Shown here: positions 25,129 through 33,620 of the stretch, piece by piece
Position numbering within the stretch: position 1 is the first letter of the stretch
Layout of the letters: each line of letters begins with the position of its first letter
Source: an uncultured Eubacteriales bacterium
Lineage (GTDB): Bacteria > Bacillota > Clostridia > Oscillospirales > Oscillospiraceae
Direction: 5' to 3'
Assembly (NCBI GenBank): GCA_900079765.1
Contig: LT599017.1
Location: 930,001 to 994,000, forward strand
Length of the DNA stretch: 64,000 bases
Position numbers and translations under genes: made by a program
The notes under the pieces: generated by a model
Told to the model about the DNA's origin: nothing
Seen by the model: only the letters and a program-made list of their open reading frames with translations
The model's database searches: none

Positions 25129-25371
25129 ATGAACGAATACCGCAGTCTGTGCGCCCTCCGGGAAGGGGAGAGCGCCCTCGTTACCGAGGTACATGCGCCT
25201 TCCGCCATGCGGCGGCGACTTTTTGATATCGGACTGATCCCCGGCACCAGGGTTACCTGCACGGGCAGGAGCCCGGCGGGGGACCCGGCAGCCTACCTCA
25301 TCCGCGGGGCGGTCATCGCCCTGCGGCGCGCCGACGCGGCGGGGGTGGGCCTGGGCCGGGCGGCAGTCTGA
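25129..25371 (+). CDS. feoA: FeoA ferrous iron transport accessory protein
   Basis: This 80-residue protein has the FeoA SH3-like fold: VTEVHAPSAMRRRLFDIGLIPGTRVTC, then AYLIRGAVIALRRADA. FeoA assists FeoB. AAAGGGAG is upstream, and the stop codon overlaps the feoB start (TGATG). Confidence 0.92.
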   Translation: MNEYRSLCALREGESALVTEVHAPSAMRRRLFDIGLIPGTRVTCTGRSPAGDPAAYLIRGAVIALRRADAAGVGLGRAAV

Positions 25372-27521
25372 TGGGGCTCACCCGAACCTCCACCGGAGCC
25401 TGCGCGGCGGGGGGGGAACTGGTTATCCTCAGGGAGCGGCCCGACGATCTGGTCGTCGCCCTGGCGGGCAACCCCAACGTGGGCAAGTCTACGGTGTTCA
25501 ACGCCCTGACCGGTCTGAGGCAACATACGGGGAATTGGCCCGGCAAGACAGTGGGCTCGGCCCAGGGCAGGCGGGAGCATAGAGGCCGGGGCTACGTGCT
25601 GGTGGACCTGCCCGGCGCTTACTCCCTCATGGCCCACTCCGCCGAGGAGGAGGTGGCCCGTGACTTCCTCTGTTTTGGCGGGGCGGACGCCGCCGTGGTG
25701 GTGTGCGACGCCACCTGCTTAGAGCGGAATTTAAACCTGGTGCTGCAGACCCTGGAACTTTGCCCTCGGACGGTGGTGTGTGTGAACCTGCTGGACGAGG
25801 CGGCGAAGAAGGGCATCCGGGTGGATCTGCCCGCCCTCTCCGCCCGGCTTGGCGTACCCGTGGTGGGCACGGCGGCGGGCAGGGGGGAGGGGCTGGAGGA
25901 GCTGATGGACGCGGTAGCTGAGGTGGCCGCCCGGCCTGCACCCCCTATCCCCATGAAGGTACGCTATCTGGCCGCCATCGAACGGGCCGTCGCCACCCTG
26001 GAGCCGCTCACCACGGCACATCTGGCCGGGCGTTTCCCCACCCGGTGGGTGGCCCTGCGTCTCCTGGACGAGGACCCCTCCCTCATGTCCGCCCTGGCCG
26101 GGGAGCTGGGGAGGGACCTTAGGGAGGAGCCCCCGCTCCGAGTGGCGGTGGACGCCGCACTGGCAGAGCTGGAGGGGGCGGGTATCAGCCGGGAGGAAGT
26201 GAAGGACCGCATCGTCTCCTGCCTGGTGCTCCAGGCCGAGGACCTGTGCAACGGTGTGGTCTCCCGTGCGCGGGAGGATTGTGCACGCCGGGACAGGCGG
26301 CTGGATCGGCTCCTCACCTCCCGGGCCACGGGGATCCCCATTATGCTGGCCCTCCTGGGATGCGTGTTCTGGCTCACCATCGTGGGGGCCAACTACCCGT
26401 CCCAAGCGTTGGCCTCCGGCCTCTTCTGGGTGCAGGATAGGCTGACCGATCTCTTTACTTATCTGCACGCACCCGACTGGCTCCACGGGGCGCTGGTGCT
26501 GGGTGTCTTCCGGGTACTGGCCTGGGTGGTGAGCGTCATGCTGCCGCCCATGGCAATTTTCTTCCCCATCTTCACCCTGTTAGAGGATTTCGGCTACCTC
26601 CCGCGGGTGGCTTTCGTCCTGGACCACGCCTTTCAAAAGGCAAAGGCCTGCGGCAAACAGGCTCTTACGATGTGCATGGGATTTGGATGCAACGCGGCGG
26701 GGGTGGTGGGGTGCAGGATCATTGACTCGCCGCGGGAGCGGCTTATCGCTATCCTCACCAACAACTTTGTCCCCTGCAACGGGCGCTTTCCCTTCCTCAT
26801 CAGCGTCATCACTATGTTCTTCGTGGGAGTGGGCGCGGCCCCTGGAAAGGCGGCGGTATCGGCGGTCATCCTCCTGGCCGTCATTCTTCTGGGAGTGTTT
26901 ATGACGTTCTGGGTCTCCCGGCTCCTGTCCGGCACCATACTCAAGGGAGTGCCCTCCTCCTTCGCCCTAGAGCTGCCGCCTTACCGGCGGCCCCAGATCG
27001 GCAAGGTCATCACCCGCTCCATACTGGACCGCACCCTCTTCGTCCTGGGCCGGGCCGTGGTGGTGGCAGCCCCCGCAGGGCTCCTTATCTGGCTGTGTGC
27101 CAATCTTCGGGTTGGGGAGACGAGTATTTTGGCCATCTGCACCGGCTTTCTGGACCCATTTGCCCGCCTCCTGGGGCTTGATGGGGTGATCCTGATGGCC
27201 TTCATCCTGGGCTTTCCCGCGAACGAAATCGTTTTGCCCATTATCATCATGGCCTACCTCTCCACCGGGCAGCTCACCGATCTGGGGGACCTCTCCGCCC
27301 TGCGCGACCTGCTGGTGAGCAACGGCTGGACCTGGCTTACAGCGGTGTGCACGATGCTCTTCTCTCTCTTCCACTGGCCCTGCTCCACCACCTGCATGAC
27401 CATTGCCAAGGAGACGCTCAGCGCCAAGTGGACATTCCTTTCTTTTGCCATTCCTACGGCGGTGGGAATGACCGTCTGCTTTCTGGCGGCAACGGCGGCG
27501 CGGCTGCTGGGGCTTGCGTAA
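25371..27521 (+). CDS. feoB: FeoB ferrous iron transporter
   Basis: This 716-residue protein has an N-terminal GTPase with G1 GNPNVGKST near residue 35, G3 DLPGAYS and G4 NLLD. A helical spacer leads to a membrane domain with the Feo gates (PRVAFVLDHAF, MCMGFGCNAAGVVGCRI, NNFVPCNGRFP). FeoB imports Fe2+ under anaerobic conditions. About 25 extra residues precede the G domain. It is co-translated with feoA, and the divergent DtxR-type gene is the likely regulator. A terminator follows. Confidence 0.96.
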   Translation: MGLTRTSTGACAAGGELVILRERPDDLVVALAGNPNVGKSTVFNALTGLRQHTGNWPGKTVGSAQGRREHRGRGYVLVDLPGAYSLMAHSAEEEVARDFLCFGGADAAVVVCDATCLERNLNLVLQTLELCPRTVVCVNLLDEAAKKGIRVDLPALSARLGVPVVGTAAGRGEGLEELMDAVAEVAARPAPPIPMKVRYLAAIERAVATLEPLTTAHLAGRFPTRWVALRLLDEDPSLMSALAGELGRDLREEPPLRVAVDAALAELEGAGISREEVKDRIVSCLVLQAEDLCNGVVSRAREDCARRDRRLDRLLTSRATGIPIMLALLGCVFWLTIVGANYPSQALASGLFWVQDRLTDLFTYLHAPDWLHGALVLGVFRVLAWVVSVMLPPMAIFFPIFTLLEDFGYLPRVAFVLDHAFQKAKACGKQALTMCMGFGCNAAGVVGCRIIDSPRERLIAILTNNFVPCNGRFPFLISVITMFFVGVGAAPGKAAVSAVILLAVILLGVFMTFWVSRLLSGTILKGVPSSFALELPPYRRPQIGKVITRSILDRTLFVLGRAVVVAAPAGLLIWLCANLRVGETSILAICTGFLDPFARLLGLDGVILMAFILGFPANEIVLPIIIMAYLSTGQLTDLGDLSALRDLLVSNGWTWLTAVCTMLFSLFHWPCSTTCMTIAKETLSAKWTFLSFAIPTAVGMTVCFLAATAARLLGLA

Positions 27522-27531
27522 GGCGACCTAA

Positions 27532-27564
27532 AAAGAGGGCCCGGGTAATACCCGGGCCCTCTTT
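27532..27564. terminator. Bidirectional terminator
   Basis: AAAGAGGGCCCGGGTA and TACCCGGGCCCTCTTT form a 16-base stem with almost no loop, between convergent genes. Confidence 0.85.
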
Positions 27565-27592
27565 GCGGTCTATTTACAGTTCTAAAACGAGA

Positions 27593-28828
27593 TTAAAAGT
27601 GCCGGACGAAGATGTCGCTCTTCTCCAAAAACTCCTCCACGGTCTCGAACTCCAGCTGGTGCAGCAGCTCCAGCACATAGGGGTTGTCCAGCGGCGTGGG
27701 GTAGGCGGCCTCATCGCCGTACCGCTCCACGTTTTCCTTGCCCTCCTCTTTAGGCAGAATGGCCTTGGGACCGCCCACGCAGCCGCCTACGCAGCCCATG
27801 CCCTCATAGAAGTTGGCGCTGCTCTCGCCGTTGCGGATGGCCTCGATCATGGCCTTGCAGGCGGGTACGCCGTCGGCCTGACGGGTGCGCACGCCGATGG
27901 CGCGGCCGGGGTGCAGGCGGTCCACCGTGGCGCGCACCGCCTCGCTCACGCCGCCGGTGCGGGCATAGATGCGCCCGGCCCGGGAGGAGTGGTCCTTCTC
28001 GCTCTCCTCCAGCTCGGCAGGGTTCACCGCCGCGGCCTCGAAGATGTCCCGAACCTCCTGAAAGGTGAGGACGTAGTCGATGGCGCCCTTCAGGTCGGGC
28101 TCCCTGGCCTCGGCCTTCTTGGCGATGCAGGGGCCTACAAAGATGGTAAGCGCGTCGGGGTGGAGCTTTTTCACTGTCCGCCCGGCGGCAATCATGGGGG
28201 ACACCGCGCCCGGCACATGGGGCATCAGTTCGTTGTAGACCTTGCGGATCATGCCGATCCACATGGGGCAGCAGCAGCTTGTGAGCTGGAAGTCGCTCTC
28301 GGTGTTGATGTTCTGGTCGAACTCCAGGGCCTCCTTCAGGGTAAGGATGTCGGCAAAGAGGGCTACCTCCATCATCCCGTCAAAGCCCACGGCCTTGAAC
28401 GCGGAGCGCAGCTTGCCCGGCGTGACCTCCGCTGAGAACTGGCCCAGGAAGGCCGGGGCGATTAGGGCGTACACCGGGCCCTTGGCCTCCTTAACAGCAG
28501 CCAGAGCGGGCAGGATGTCCTTGCTGGCGGTCAGCGCGCCGGACTGACAGGCCTCAATGCAGGCCCCGCACCCGGCGCACTTCGCCGGGTCGATGGTCAC
28601 GCCGCCATCCGCTCCCCGGGTGATGGCGTCGAAGAGACAGGCGGCGGCGCAGTGGGTATCGTTCCCCTCGCAGGCGCAGTTCTTCAGCCGCCAGACCGGA
28701 CCGTACTTCTCCGGGTGGAGCAGGCAGTCCAAGTGCCGGGCATCGTAGTCGTCGTCTCCGGGCAGGGGGGTCTCACCTCGACTGGCCTTGTCCAGAAGTC
28801 CGCGGTACAGGTCGTCAAAAGAAGTCAT
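27593..28828 (-). CDS. [FeFe] hydrogenase-like iron-sulfur protein (group B-like)
   Basis: This 411-residue protein has one ferredoxin-type cluster region (CAGCGACIEAC, with further Cys in CACEGNDTHCAAAC) and the three H-cluster motifs in variant form. L1 is TSCCCPMW (usual TSCCPxW), L2 is FVGPCIAKKAEA and L3 is EGMGCVGGCVGG. The short N-terminal domain and motif variants fit group B-type hydrogenases, whose activity is poorly known; a sensory or electron-bifurcation role is possible. The maturases HydEFG are not in this window. A transglutaminase-like gene lies upstream. Confidence 0.85.
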   Translation of the reverse strand: MTSFDDLYRGLLDKASRGETPLPGDDDYDARHLDCLLHPEKYGPVWRLKNCACEGNDTHCAAACLFDAITRGADGGVTIDPAKCAGCGACIEACQSGALTASKDILPALAAVKEAKGPVYALIAPAFLGQFSAEVTPGKLRSAFKAVGFDGMMEVALFADILTLKEALEFDQNINTESDFQLTSCCCPMWIGMIRKVYNELMPHVPGAVSPMIAAGRTVKKLHPDALTIFVGPCIAKKAEAREPDLKGAIDYVLTFQEVRDIFEAAAVNPAELEESEKDHSSRAGRIYARTGGVSEAVRATVDRLHPGRAIGVRTRQADGVPACKAMIEAIRNGESSANFYEGMGCVGGCVGGPKAILPKEEGKENVERYGDEAAYPTPLDNPYVLELLHQLEFETVEEFLEKSDIFVRHF

Positions 28829-28861
28829 GATGCTGCCTCCAAATTAAAATATTTTTCTTTA

Positions 28862-31036
28862 TCACTGGCACTCAATTTGCCGGAGAATACGCTTGAGAAG
28901 AACCACAGAGCCCACGGAGTAGCCAGACGCGGCATAAACCGCGCGGCCCTTTCCGTCCCACACCACGGCCAGGGGCGGCCGCTCCGGGTCGGTCCCCAGC
29001 AGGCGGGAGATGGCCTCCAGGTCATAGGCCCAATCGTCGTAAAAGACTTGAATCTGGGAGTTTCGTGTCAGCAGGGCAGCCAGGGTGGGCTGCGCCAGTG
29101 ACGCGCCCCCCCGGAGGAAGAACGCGGCGGGCGGGCAGTCGGGAGCGGCGGAGAGCTCGTTCAGAATGTGCTCGGTGGGCTCGCCGCCCTCCTCCAGCCA
29201 GAATAGGAGGGTGGGGCGGACGAGGGCGGCCAGCACGTCGGGGCAGTCCTCCGCCGGGATCGGGGGGAGGGCGCGGCGGTAGAGCAAATTTTCCAGCGTG
29301 ATTTCCCGCAGAAAAAGCGGAAGAAAAACGGTTTCGGTTGGAACGATTTTGACCTCGATCTCCGCGGCGAGCTGATCCCCTGAGGGGAGGCGGGCCGAGG
29401 TGGTCAGGCGGTAGAGACCCGCGGGCAGGGGAAGGGTGCAGGTCTTACCCTCCCAGGTAGGGGCGGGGTCCAAAGGCTGCCAGCCGCCCCCCTTCCGGCG
29501 GGCAAGGGACCAGTCCAGACGGTAGGAGAGGGCGGTGTTGGGGGGCTTGGAGAGGCGGAGGGTACCCCAGCGCTCCCCCTCCGGGCCGTGGAATGCGCCG
29601 TCCCGCCAGACTTCCGGCGCACCGTCCAGCGCCCGGAGCCGGGCGGGGATGCCGCGGGCACGGAGCTCTGCAACCCGGGCGACAGCGGGGGACTTATTTT
29701 CCAACGTCAGCCCCTCATGGGCCACCCGAGGACAGAGAAGGCAGGAATCGAAAAGCTTGGCCGGGTAAAGGTTCTCGTAGGGCGCGGCGGTTGAGAGGAA
29801 ACCCTCCAGCGACTCAGCGGTTATATCCTGCAGATCTTTGGGAGAGAGGGCCTCCAGCAACCGTCGGCGGAGGGGGTTATTATCTTTCCCCAGGAAATGG
29901 GCGATTTCCTCCCAGTTTCCCCGGGCAGCCTTTAAAATGGGGTCGTCCCCCCGGTACCAGCCGTTCATCTTGGCTTGGCGCAGGGCGTCTCCATGGGCCA
30001 GGACCTGATGGCGCGCCGTTTTCAGCACCTCGCCCAGAGGAGGGAGGGGCGGAGCGGCATCGGGGGCCCGGAAGTCAAAGGCGGACCAGCAGTCTGAGGA
30101 GGTATCCGCGGTCAGCTCCAGGGTGAATTGATGCTCTTCTCTCGGGCACAGCCCCTCGGCCTCCAGGCCGTCCAGACTGGCGGAAACCCACAGGTCGCCT
30201 GCGCCCAGGTCGAGCCGGGCAGCCCCGTCCGGCCCGGCGATGAGGCGGGCGACGGGGTGGAAATGGGCCTCATTGAGGATTTGGAGGGTGATGGCGGCAC
30301 CAGAGGCGGGGAGGCCGCCGCGGGTGACGTAGAAGACACGCTCGCTCACGGCGGCGTAGCGCCCGGTCTGGTTGTAGAGGGCCACGCCATCCATATAGCT
30401 GACGAGGGGACCGTGGATGGGGCTTGTCCCCTTGCCGAAGGTGCGGGAGTGGACCAGGACAGCCCGGCTGGCGGCGGCATTGAACCAGCCACGGTCCAGT
30501 ACCGGCTCTGGCTCGCAGGCCCCCAAGAACCGCCATTGTTCTCCACACAACACCTCGACCCAGGCGTGGTTATCGTCGCAGTGGGACCAGCGGGGGACAT
30601 AGACCTGCCGGGCGGGGACACCTACGCTCCGCAGGGCGGAGACCAGGAAGGCCGACTCCTCCCCGCAGCGGCCGCAGGCATTGCGGTAGACCGTGAGGGG
30701 GGAGGCGGTGCGCTCGTCCTGGGCCTGGTAGGAGGCCTGCTCATGGCACCATCGGTTGACCTCCAGCACGGCCTCCTCAAGCGGCAGAGCACGGACACGG
30801 GACCAGAGGGCGTCGTAAAAAATCCGGCGATGGAAGGAGAGGTCCTCGTCGTTCACTCTGGGGGAGAGGACGTAGTGGAGAAAGGCCTCTTCCTCCAGCG
30901 CTGCGCACCAGGGCGCGGAGGCTCGGAGGGCGAGGGCGTGGTCGATGAAGGCGAGAAAGAGGTCGTCGGGGTAGTTTAAGAGGTCTGCGCGAGGCAGGGC
31001 CTCCCGCAGAAAATGGAGACAAGCTAGGCGGTCCAG
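28862..31036 (-). CDS. Transglutaminase-like domain protein, likely CTG start
   Basis: The first ATG/GTG/TTG in frame is the GTG at 30856, but it has no ribosome site and coding-quality sequence continues for 60 codons upstream (for example NYPDDLFLAFIDHALALRAS). GGAGG stands 9 bases before an in-frame CTG at 31036, directly after an in-frame stop, so CTG is the best start and gives 724 residues. A transglutaminase fold lies near residues 100-190, with Cys in GRCGEES (about 124) and His in DDNHAWVEV (about 157). Later regions have beta-rich segments and a thioredoxin-like end. It may act on peptides, but no signal sequence is visible. Its function is unknown. Confidence 0.8.
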   Translation of the reverse strand: MDRLACLHFLREALPRADLLNYPDDLFLAFIDHALALRASAPWCAALEEEAFLHYVLSPRVNDEDLSFHRRIFYDALWSRVRALPLEEAVLEVNRWCHEQASYQAQDERTASPLTVYRNACGRCGEESAFLVSALRSVGVPARQVYVPRWSHCDDNHAWVEVLCGEQWRFLGACEPEPVLDRGWFNAAASRAVLVHSRTFGKGTSPIHGPLVSYMDGVALYNQTGRYAAVSERVFYVTRGGLPASGAAITLQILNEAHFHPVARLIAGPDGAARLDLGAGDLWVSASLDGLEAEGLCPREEHQFTLELTADTSSDCWSAFDFRAPDAAPPLPPLGEVLKTARHQVLAHGDALRQAKMNGWYRGDDPILKAARGNWEEIAHFLGKDNNPLRRRLLEALSPKDLQDITAESLEGFLSTAAPYENLYPAKLFDSCLLCPRVAHEGLTLENKSPAVARVAELRARGIPARLRALDGAPEVWRDGAFHGPEGERWGTLRLSKPPNTALSYRLDWSLARRKGGGWQPLDPAPTWEGKTCTLPLPAGLYRLTTSARLPSGDQLAAEIEVKIVPTETVFLPLFLREITLENLLYRRALPPIPAEDCPDVLAALVRPTLLFWLEEGGEPTEHILNELSAAPDCPPAAFFLRGGASLAQPTLAALLTRNSQIQVFYDDWAYDLEAISRLLGTDPERPPLAVVWDGKGRAVYAASGYSVGSVVLLKRILRQIECQ

Positions 31037-31125
31037 ACGCGGTCACCTCCGGGGGTGGGATGGGGTTGCGGTGGGCGTTTACCCATGATACTATGATTAT
31101 ACCGAAAAATGGGGGAATTGGGAAG

Positions 31126-31884
31126 ATGAAAAAGGTACAAATCGAAATCTGCTGCGGCTCGGCCCAGGACGCGCTGGAGGCGTGGCGCGGCGGGGCGGAC
31201 CGGGTGGAGCTCTGCTCTGCCCTGGCGCTGGGCGGGCTTACACCCAGCCTGGGACAGGTGCAAGTGGCGAAGGCCGCCGGGGTGAAAGTGATGGCTATGG
31301 TGCGCCCCCGTGAGGGAGGCTTTTGCTACAGCGGGACCGAGTTTGCCACCATGCTGGCCGACGCGGCCGCCTTTGTGAGGGAGGGGGCGGACGGGGTGGT
31401 CTTTGGCGTGCTCCATGAGGACGGGACGGTGGACGAAGGGCGCTGTCGGGCCATGCTGGAGGTCATCGGGGACAGGGAGGCGGTTTTCCACCGGGCCATT
31501 GACGTGACCCCCGACTGGCGTACCGCTCTGGATAGCCTCATGACTTTGGGCGTTACCCGCGTCCTCACCAGCGGACAGGCCCCCGACGCCCTCACCGGGG
31601 CGGAGATGTTGCGCGCCATGGACGCATACGCCGGGGGGCGGCTCCAGATCCTACCCGGCGCGGGAATCCGCCTTCACAACGCGGCGGAGGTGCTGAAACG
31701 GACCGGGTGCGCTCAGCTCCACCTCTCACTGAAAAAGGTGTGCCGGGACAGCTCCTCCTCCGCACGGCCCGAGATCCGTTTCGGCGCACCGCCCTATGAG
31801 GACGAAGCCTGCTACTCCATGGCGGACAGGGAAGCTATCGCCTCGCTCCGGGCCATGTTGGACGGAGACATAGGGTGTTTCTAA
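31126..31884 (+). CDS. cutC: CutC family protein
   Basis: This 252-residue TIM-barrel protein matches CutC: VQIEICCGSAQDALEAWRGGADRVELCSAL at the N-terminus, MVRPREGGFCY near residue 67, FHRAIDVTPDW near residue 123 and a closing GAGIRLHNA region. CutC was tied to copper handling, but its true role is unsettled. The ATG at 31126 follows GGGGGA and GGGA; an ATG at 31060 lacks support. It is transcribed alone. Confidence 0.92.
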   Translation: MKKVQIEICCGSAQDALEAWRGGADRVELCSALALGGLTPSLGQVQVAKAAGVKVMAMVRPREGGFCYSGTEFATMLADAAAFVREGADGVVFGVLHEDGTVDEGRCRAMLEVIGDREAVFHRAIDVTPDWRTALDSLMTLGVTRVLTSGQAPDALTGAEMLRAMDAYAGGRLQILPGAGIRLHNAAEVLKRTGCAQLHLSLKKVCRDSSSSARPEIRFGAPPYEDEACYSMADREAIASLRAMLDGDIGCF

Positions 31885-31958
31885 AAGCTCTGCTTACCTG
31901 ACGAAAAAATCTCTCGTCAATTGTCAGTGCCAGTTCTCAGATAATCCCTAAGCGGGGG

Positions 31959-31987
31959 TTGACAGGGTAGCGGGGAATTGGTATATT
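31959..31987 (+). promoter_or_regulatory. Promoter of the Fe-S/ArsR operon
   Basis: TTGACA (31959-31964) and TATATT (31982-31987) are 17 bases apart. The -10 box is part of the palindrome at 31981-32004. Confidence 0.75.
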
Positions 31988-32004
31988 AGTATTATCTAAT
32001 ATAC
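31981..32004. promoter_or_regulatory. Palindromic operator, likely for the ArsR regulator of the same operon
   Basis: GTATATTAG (31981-31989) and CTAATATAC (31996-32004) are perfect 9-base arms around TATTAT. It covers the -10 box, the classic position for ArsR-type repression. The operon encodes such a regulator at 32804. Confidence 0.75.
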
Positions 32005-32023
32005 TGATGGAGTGTGAGCTTGT

Positions 32024-32227
32024 TTGGCAAAGAGACTGGCAATCATCAGCAGAGCCTGCGTCGCCTGCGGGAGCTGCGTACCCGTGTGCCCCCTTAATGC
32101 CCTGAGCATGGACCGGGGCCTGGCAGCCCGGGTGGACGGCGCAAAGTGCGTCGGGTGCGGGAAGTGCGAAAAAATATGTCCGGCGGGTATCATTGAAATC
32201 GTGGAAAGGCCGGGTGGGGAGCGGTGA
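32024..32227 (+). CDS. Two-cluster 4Fe-4S ferredoxin
   Basis: This 67-residue protein has two full cluster motifs, CVACGSCVPVCP and CVGCGKCEKICP, each followed by a conserved Pro. It starts at TTG 32024, with GGAG rather far upstream; a stop lies in frame just before. It is the first gene of a three-gene operon with a membrane Fe-S protein and an ArsR regulator, so it likely passes electrons to that membrane protein. Confidence 0.88.
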   Translation: MAKRLAIISRACVACGSCVPVCPLNALSMDRGLAARVDGAKCVGCGKCEKICPAGIIEIVERPGGER

Positions 32228-32799
32228 CAAGACGGCGCTGGTATGATTATTTATGGATCGCCTCGGCACTATACCTGGCACTGGGATTTTTCAATATTTT
32301 ATTTGCCTGGCTGGGGCTTATCTGCTTTATTGTGCCCCTCATAATCTCGCTGGTAAAAGGGAACAAGAGCTACTGCAACACCTATTGCGGGCGGGGCAAG
32401 CTGTTCCAGCTCATCGGTGGGAACTTGGGTTTTTCCCGGAACGTAAAGCCGCCGAAGTTTTTAAGCTCCAAGTGGTTTCGTTATGGGTTCCTCACGTTTT
32501 TCATGACCATGTTTGGATTGATGCTCTACGGGACCTATAAGGTCTTCGCGGGGGCGCCCCTAAAGGAGGTAGTCACCCTGCTTTGGGTGTTCAAGCTGCC
32601 TTGGAACTGGGTGGAAACCAGCGTGGCCGCCCCTGGCGCGGCCCAGTTTGCCTTCGGATTTTACAGCGTGATGCTTACGTCCACCGTGCTGGGGCTCATC
32701 ACCATGCTGCTCTTCCGGCCCCGGAGCTGGTGCGCCTACTGCCCCATGGGGACCATGACCCAGGGCATCTGCAAGATTAAGTGCGGAAGGGAGAATTGA
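32224..32799 (+). CDS. NapH/YccM-like membrane iron-sulfur protein
   Basis: This 191-residue protein has four membrane segments and two Cys clusters facing the same side, CNTYCGRGK near residue 55 and CAYCPMGTMTQGICKIKC near the C-terminus. This is the pattern of NapH/RdxA-type 4Fe-4S membrane proteins that link quinol or ferredoxin pools. The GTG start overlaps the ferredoxin stop by two bases. With the ferredoxin it forms a small redox module under ArsR control. Confidence 0.85.
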   Translation: MTRRRWYDYLWIASALYLALGFFNILFAWLGLICFIVPLIISLVKGNKSYCNTYCGRGKLFQLIGGNLGFSRNVKPPKFLSSKWFRYGFLTFFMTMFGLMLYGTYKVFAGAPLKEVVTLLWVFKLPWNWVETSVAAPGAAQFAFGFYSVMLTSTVLGLITMLLFRPRSWCAYCPMGTMTQGICKIKCGREN

Positions 32800-32803
32800 G
32801 TAT

Positions 32804-33100
32804 ATGGAGGAGAACGCGAGGGAGCTGGCTGAATTTCTCCGGGTATTAGCCAACGAAAACCGCCTGCTCATCCTGTGCGCGCTGAGCAAGGAGCCTATGA
32901 CAGTGAGCATGCTCGGAGAGTATGTCCCCGGCATCACTCAGAGCGCACTGTCTCAGCACCTGGCGATGCTAAAGGCGCACAAGATACTAGACAGCAAAAA
33001 GACGGGGCTGAACATCACCTACTTCATCGCCGACCACCGGGTGGAGGACGTGATGCAGACCCTCAAGCGGAATTACTGCGCTGAGAGTGAGAAACAGTAA
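32804..33100 (+). CDS. ArsR family regulator
   Basis: This 98-residue winged-helix repressor shows FLRVLANENRLLILCALS at the N-terminus and a recognition helix in ITQSALSQHLAMLKAHKIL. A single Cys near residue 25 and one near the C-terminus (NYCAE) could serve metal, redox or sulfide sensing, but no classic ELCVCDL metal site is seen. It is the last gene of the operon and probably binds the palindrome at 31981-32004. Confidence 0.9.
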   Translation: MEENARELAEFLRVLANENRLLILCALSKEPMTVSMLGEYVPGITQSALSQHLAMLKAHKILDSKKTGLNITYFIADHRVEDVMQTLKRNYCAESEKQ

Positions 33101-33107
33101 GAATGAT

Positions 33108-33140
33108 AAAAAGCAGAGGACTTTCGCCCTCTGCTTTTTT
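33108..33140 (+). terminator. Terminator after the ArsR operon
   Basis: AAAAAGCAGAGG and CCTCTGCTTTTT form the stem, with a T run at the end. Confidence 0.85.
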
Positions 33141-33152
33141 GACGCGTTATAG

Positions 33153-33482
33153 ATGCCCGTCTATGCCCTGGTGGCGCAGATCCCTGCCGGCAGGGTGGCG
33201 ACCTATGGTAAGATCGCGGAGCTTGCCGGATATCCGAGGGCGTCCAGAGAAATGGGGATCGCGATGAGCCGGACGCCCGGCGGCAGCGGTCTTCCATGCC
33301 ACCGGGTGGTGAACAAGAACGGGACTCTCGCACCGGAGTACGCCTTTGGCGGACAGGAAAAGCAGCGCGCCCTGCTCCTCGCGGAGGGAGTGACCTTCCT
33401 GCCGGACGGCAAAATCCGCATGGAGAAACACATTTGGCCGGAGAGCCCGCAAAGCGGCCAGCTTTCCATGTTTGACGAGTAG
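33153..33482 (+). CDS. Methylated-DNA-protein cysteine methyltransferase-like domain
   Basis: This 109-residue protein is the DNA-binding and methyl-acceptor domain: IPAGRVATYGKIAELAGYPRA with the Arg finger, then the acceptor Cys in PCHRVVNKNG. The Cys shows it is not an ATL protein, where Trp replaces it. An in-frame stop directly precedes the ATG, and no ribosome site or promoter is seen. The first few residues common in the family are missing, and the terminator of the previous operon ends only 12 bases upstream. It may be 5'-truncated. Confidence 0.8.
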   Translation: MPVYALVAQIPAGRVATYGKIAELAGYPRASREMGIAMSRTPGGSGLPCHRVVNKNGTLAPEYAFGGQEKQRALLLAEGVTFLPDGKIRMEKHIWPESPQSGQLSMFDE

Positions 33483-33534
33483 GAGCGAAGCCGACTGGAC
33501 AAGAGATGCCCTCCGGCCGAGGTCGTCTCTTTTT

Positions 33535-33565
33535 TTCACATCCTGTATTCGACCGGAATATATTA
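33535..33565 (+). promoter_or_regulatory. Repeated promoter element, copy 4
   Basis: TTCAC at 33535-33539, 16 bases, then GAATATATTA at 33556-33565. The spacing matches the three copies at 7846-8155. It drives the small gene at 33621 through the conserved leader. Confidence 0.6.
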
Positions 33566-33620
33566 TAAATGCGGAGGCACAGACGCATAGAGTACATCAC
33601 CTAGGAAAGGGGGGTATGCT
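33566..33620 (+). promoter_or_regulatory. Conserved leader of the small MCN gene
   Basis: This leader differs from 8156-8209 at only a few bases and one indel. The 27 bases at 33584-33610 (CGCATAGAGTACATCACC onward to the ribosome site) are identical to 8173-8199. A damaged copy lies at 36378-36420. Confidence 0.65.
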
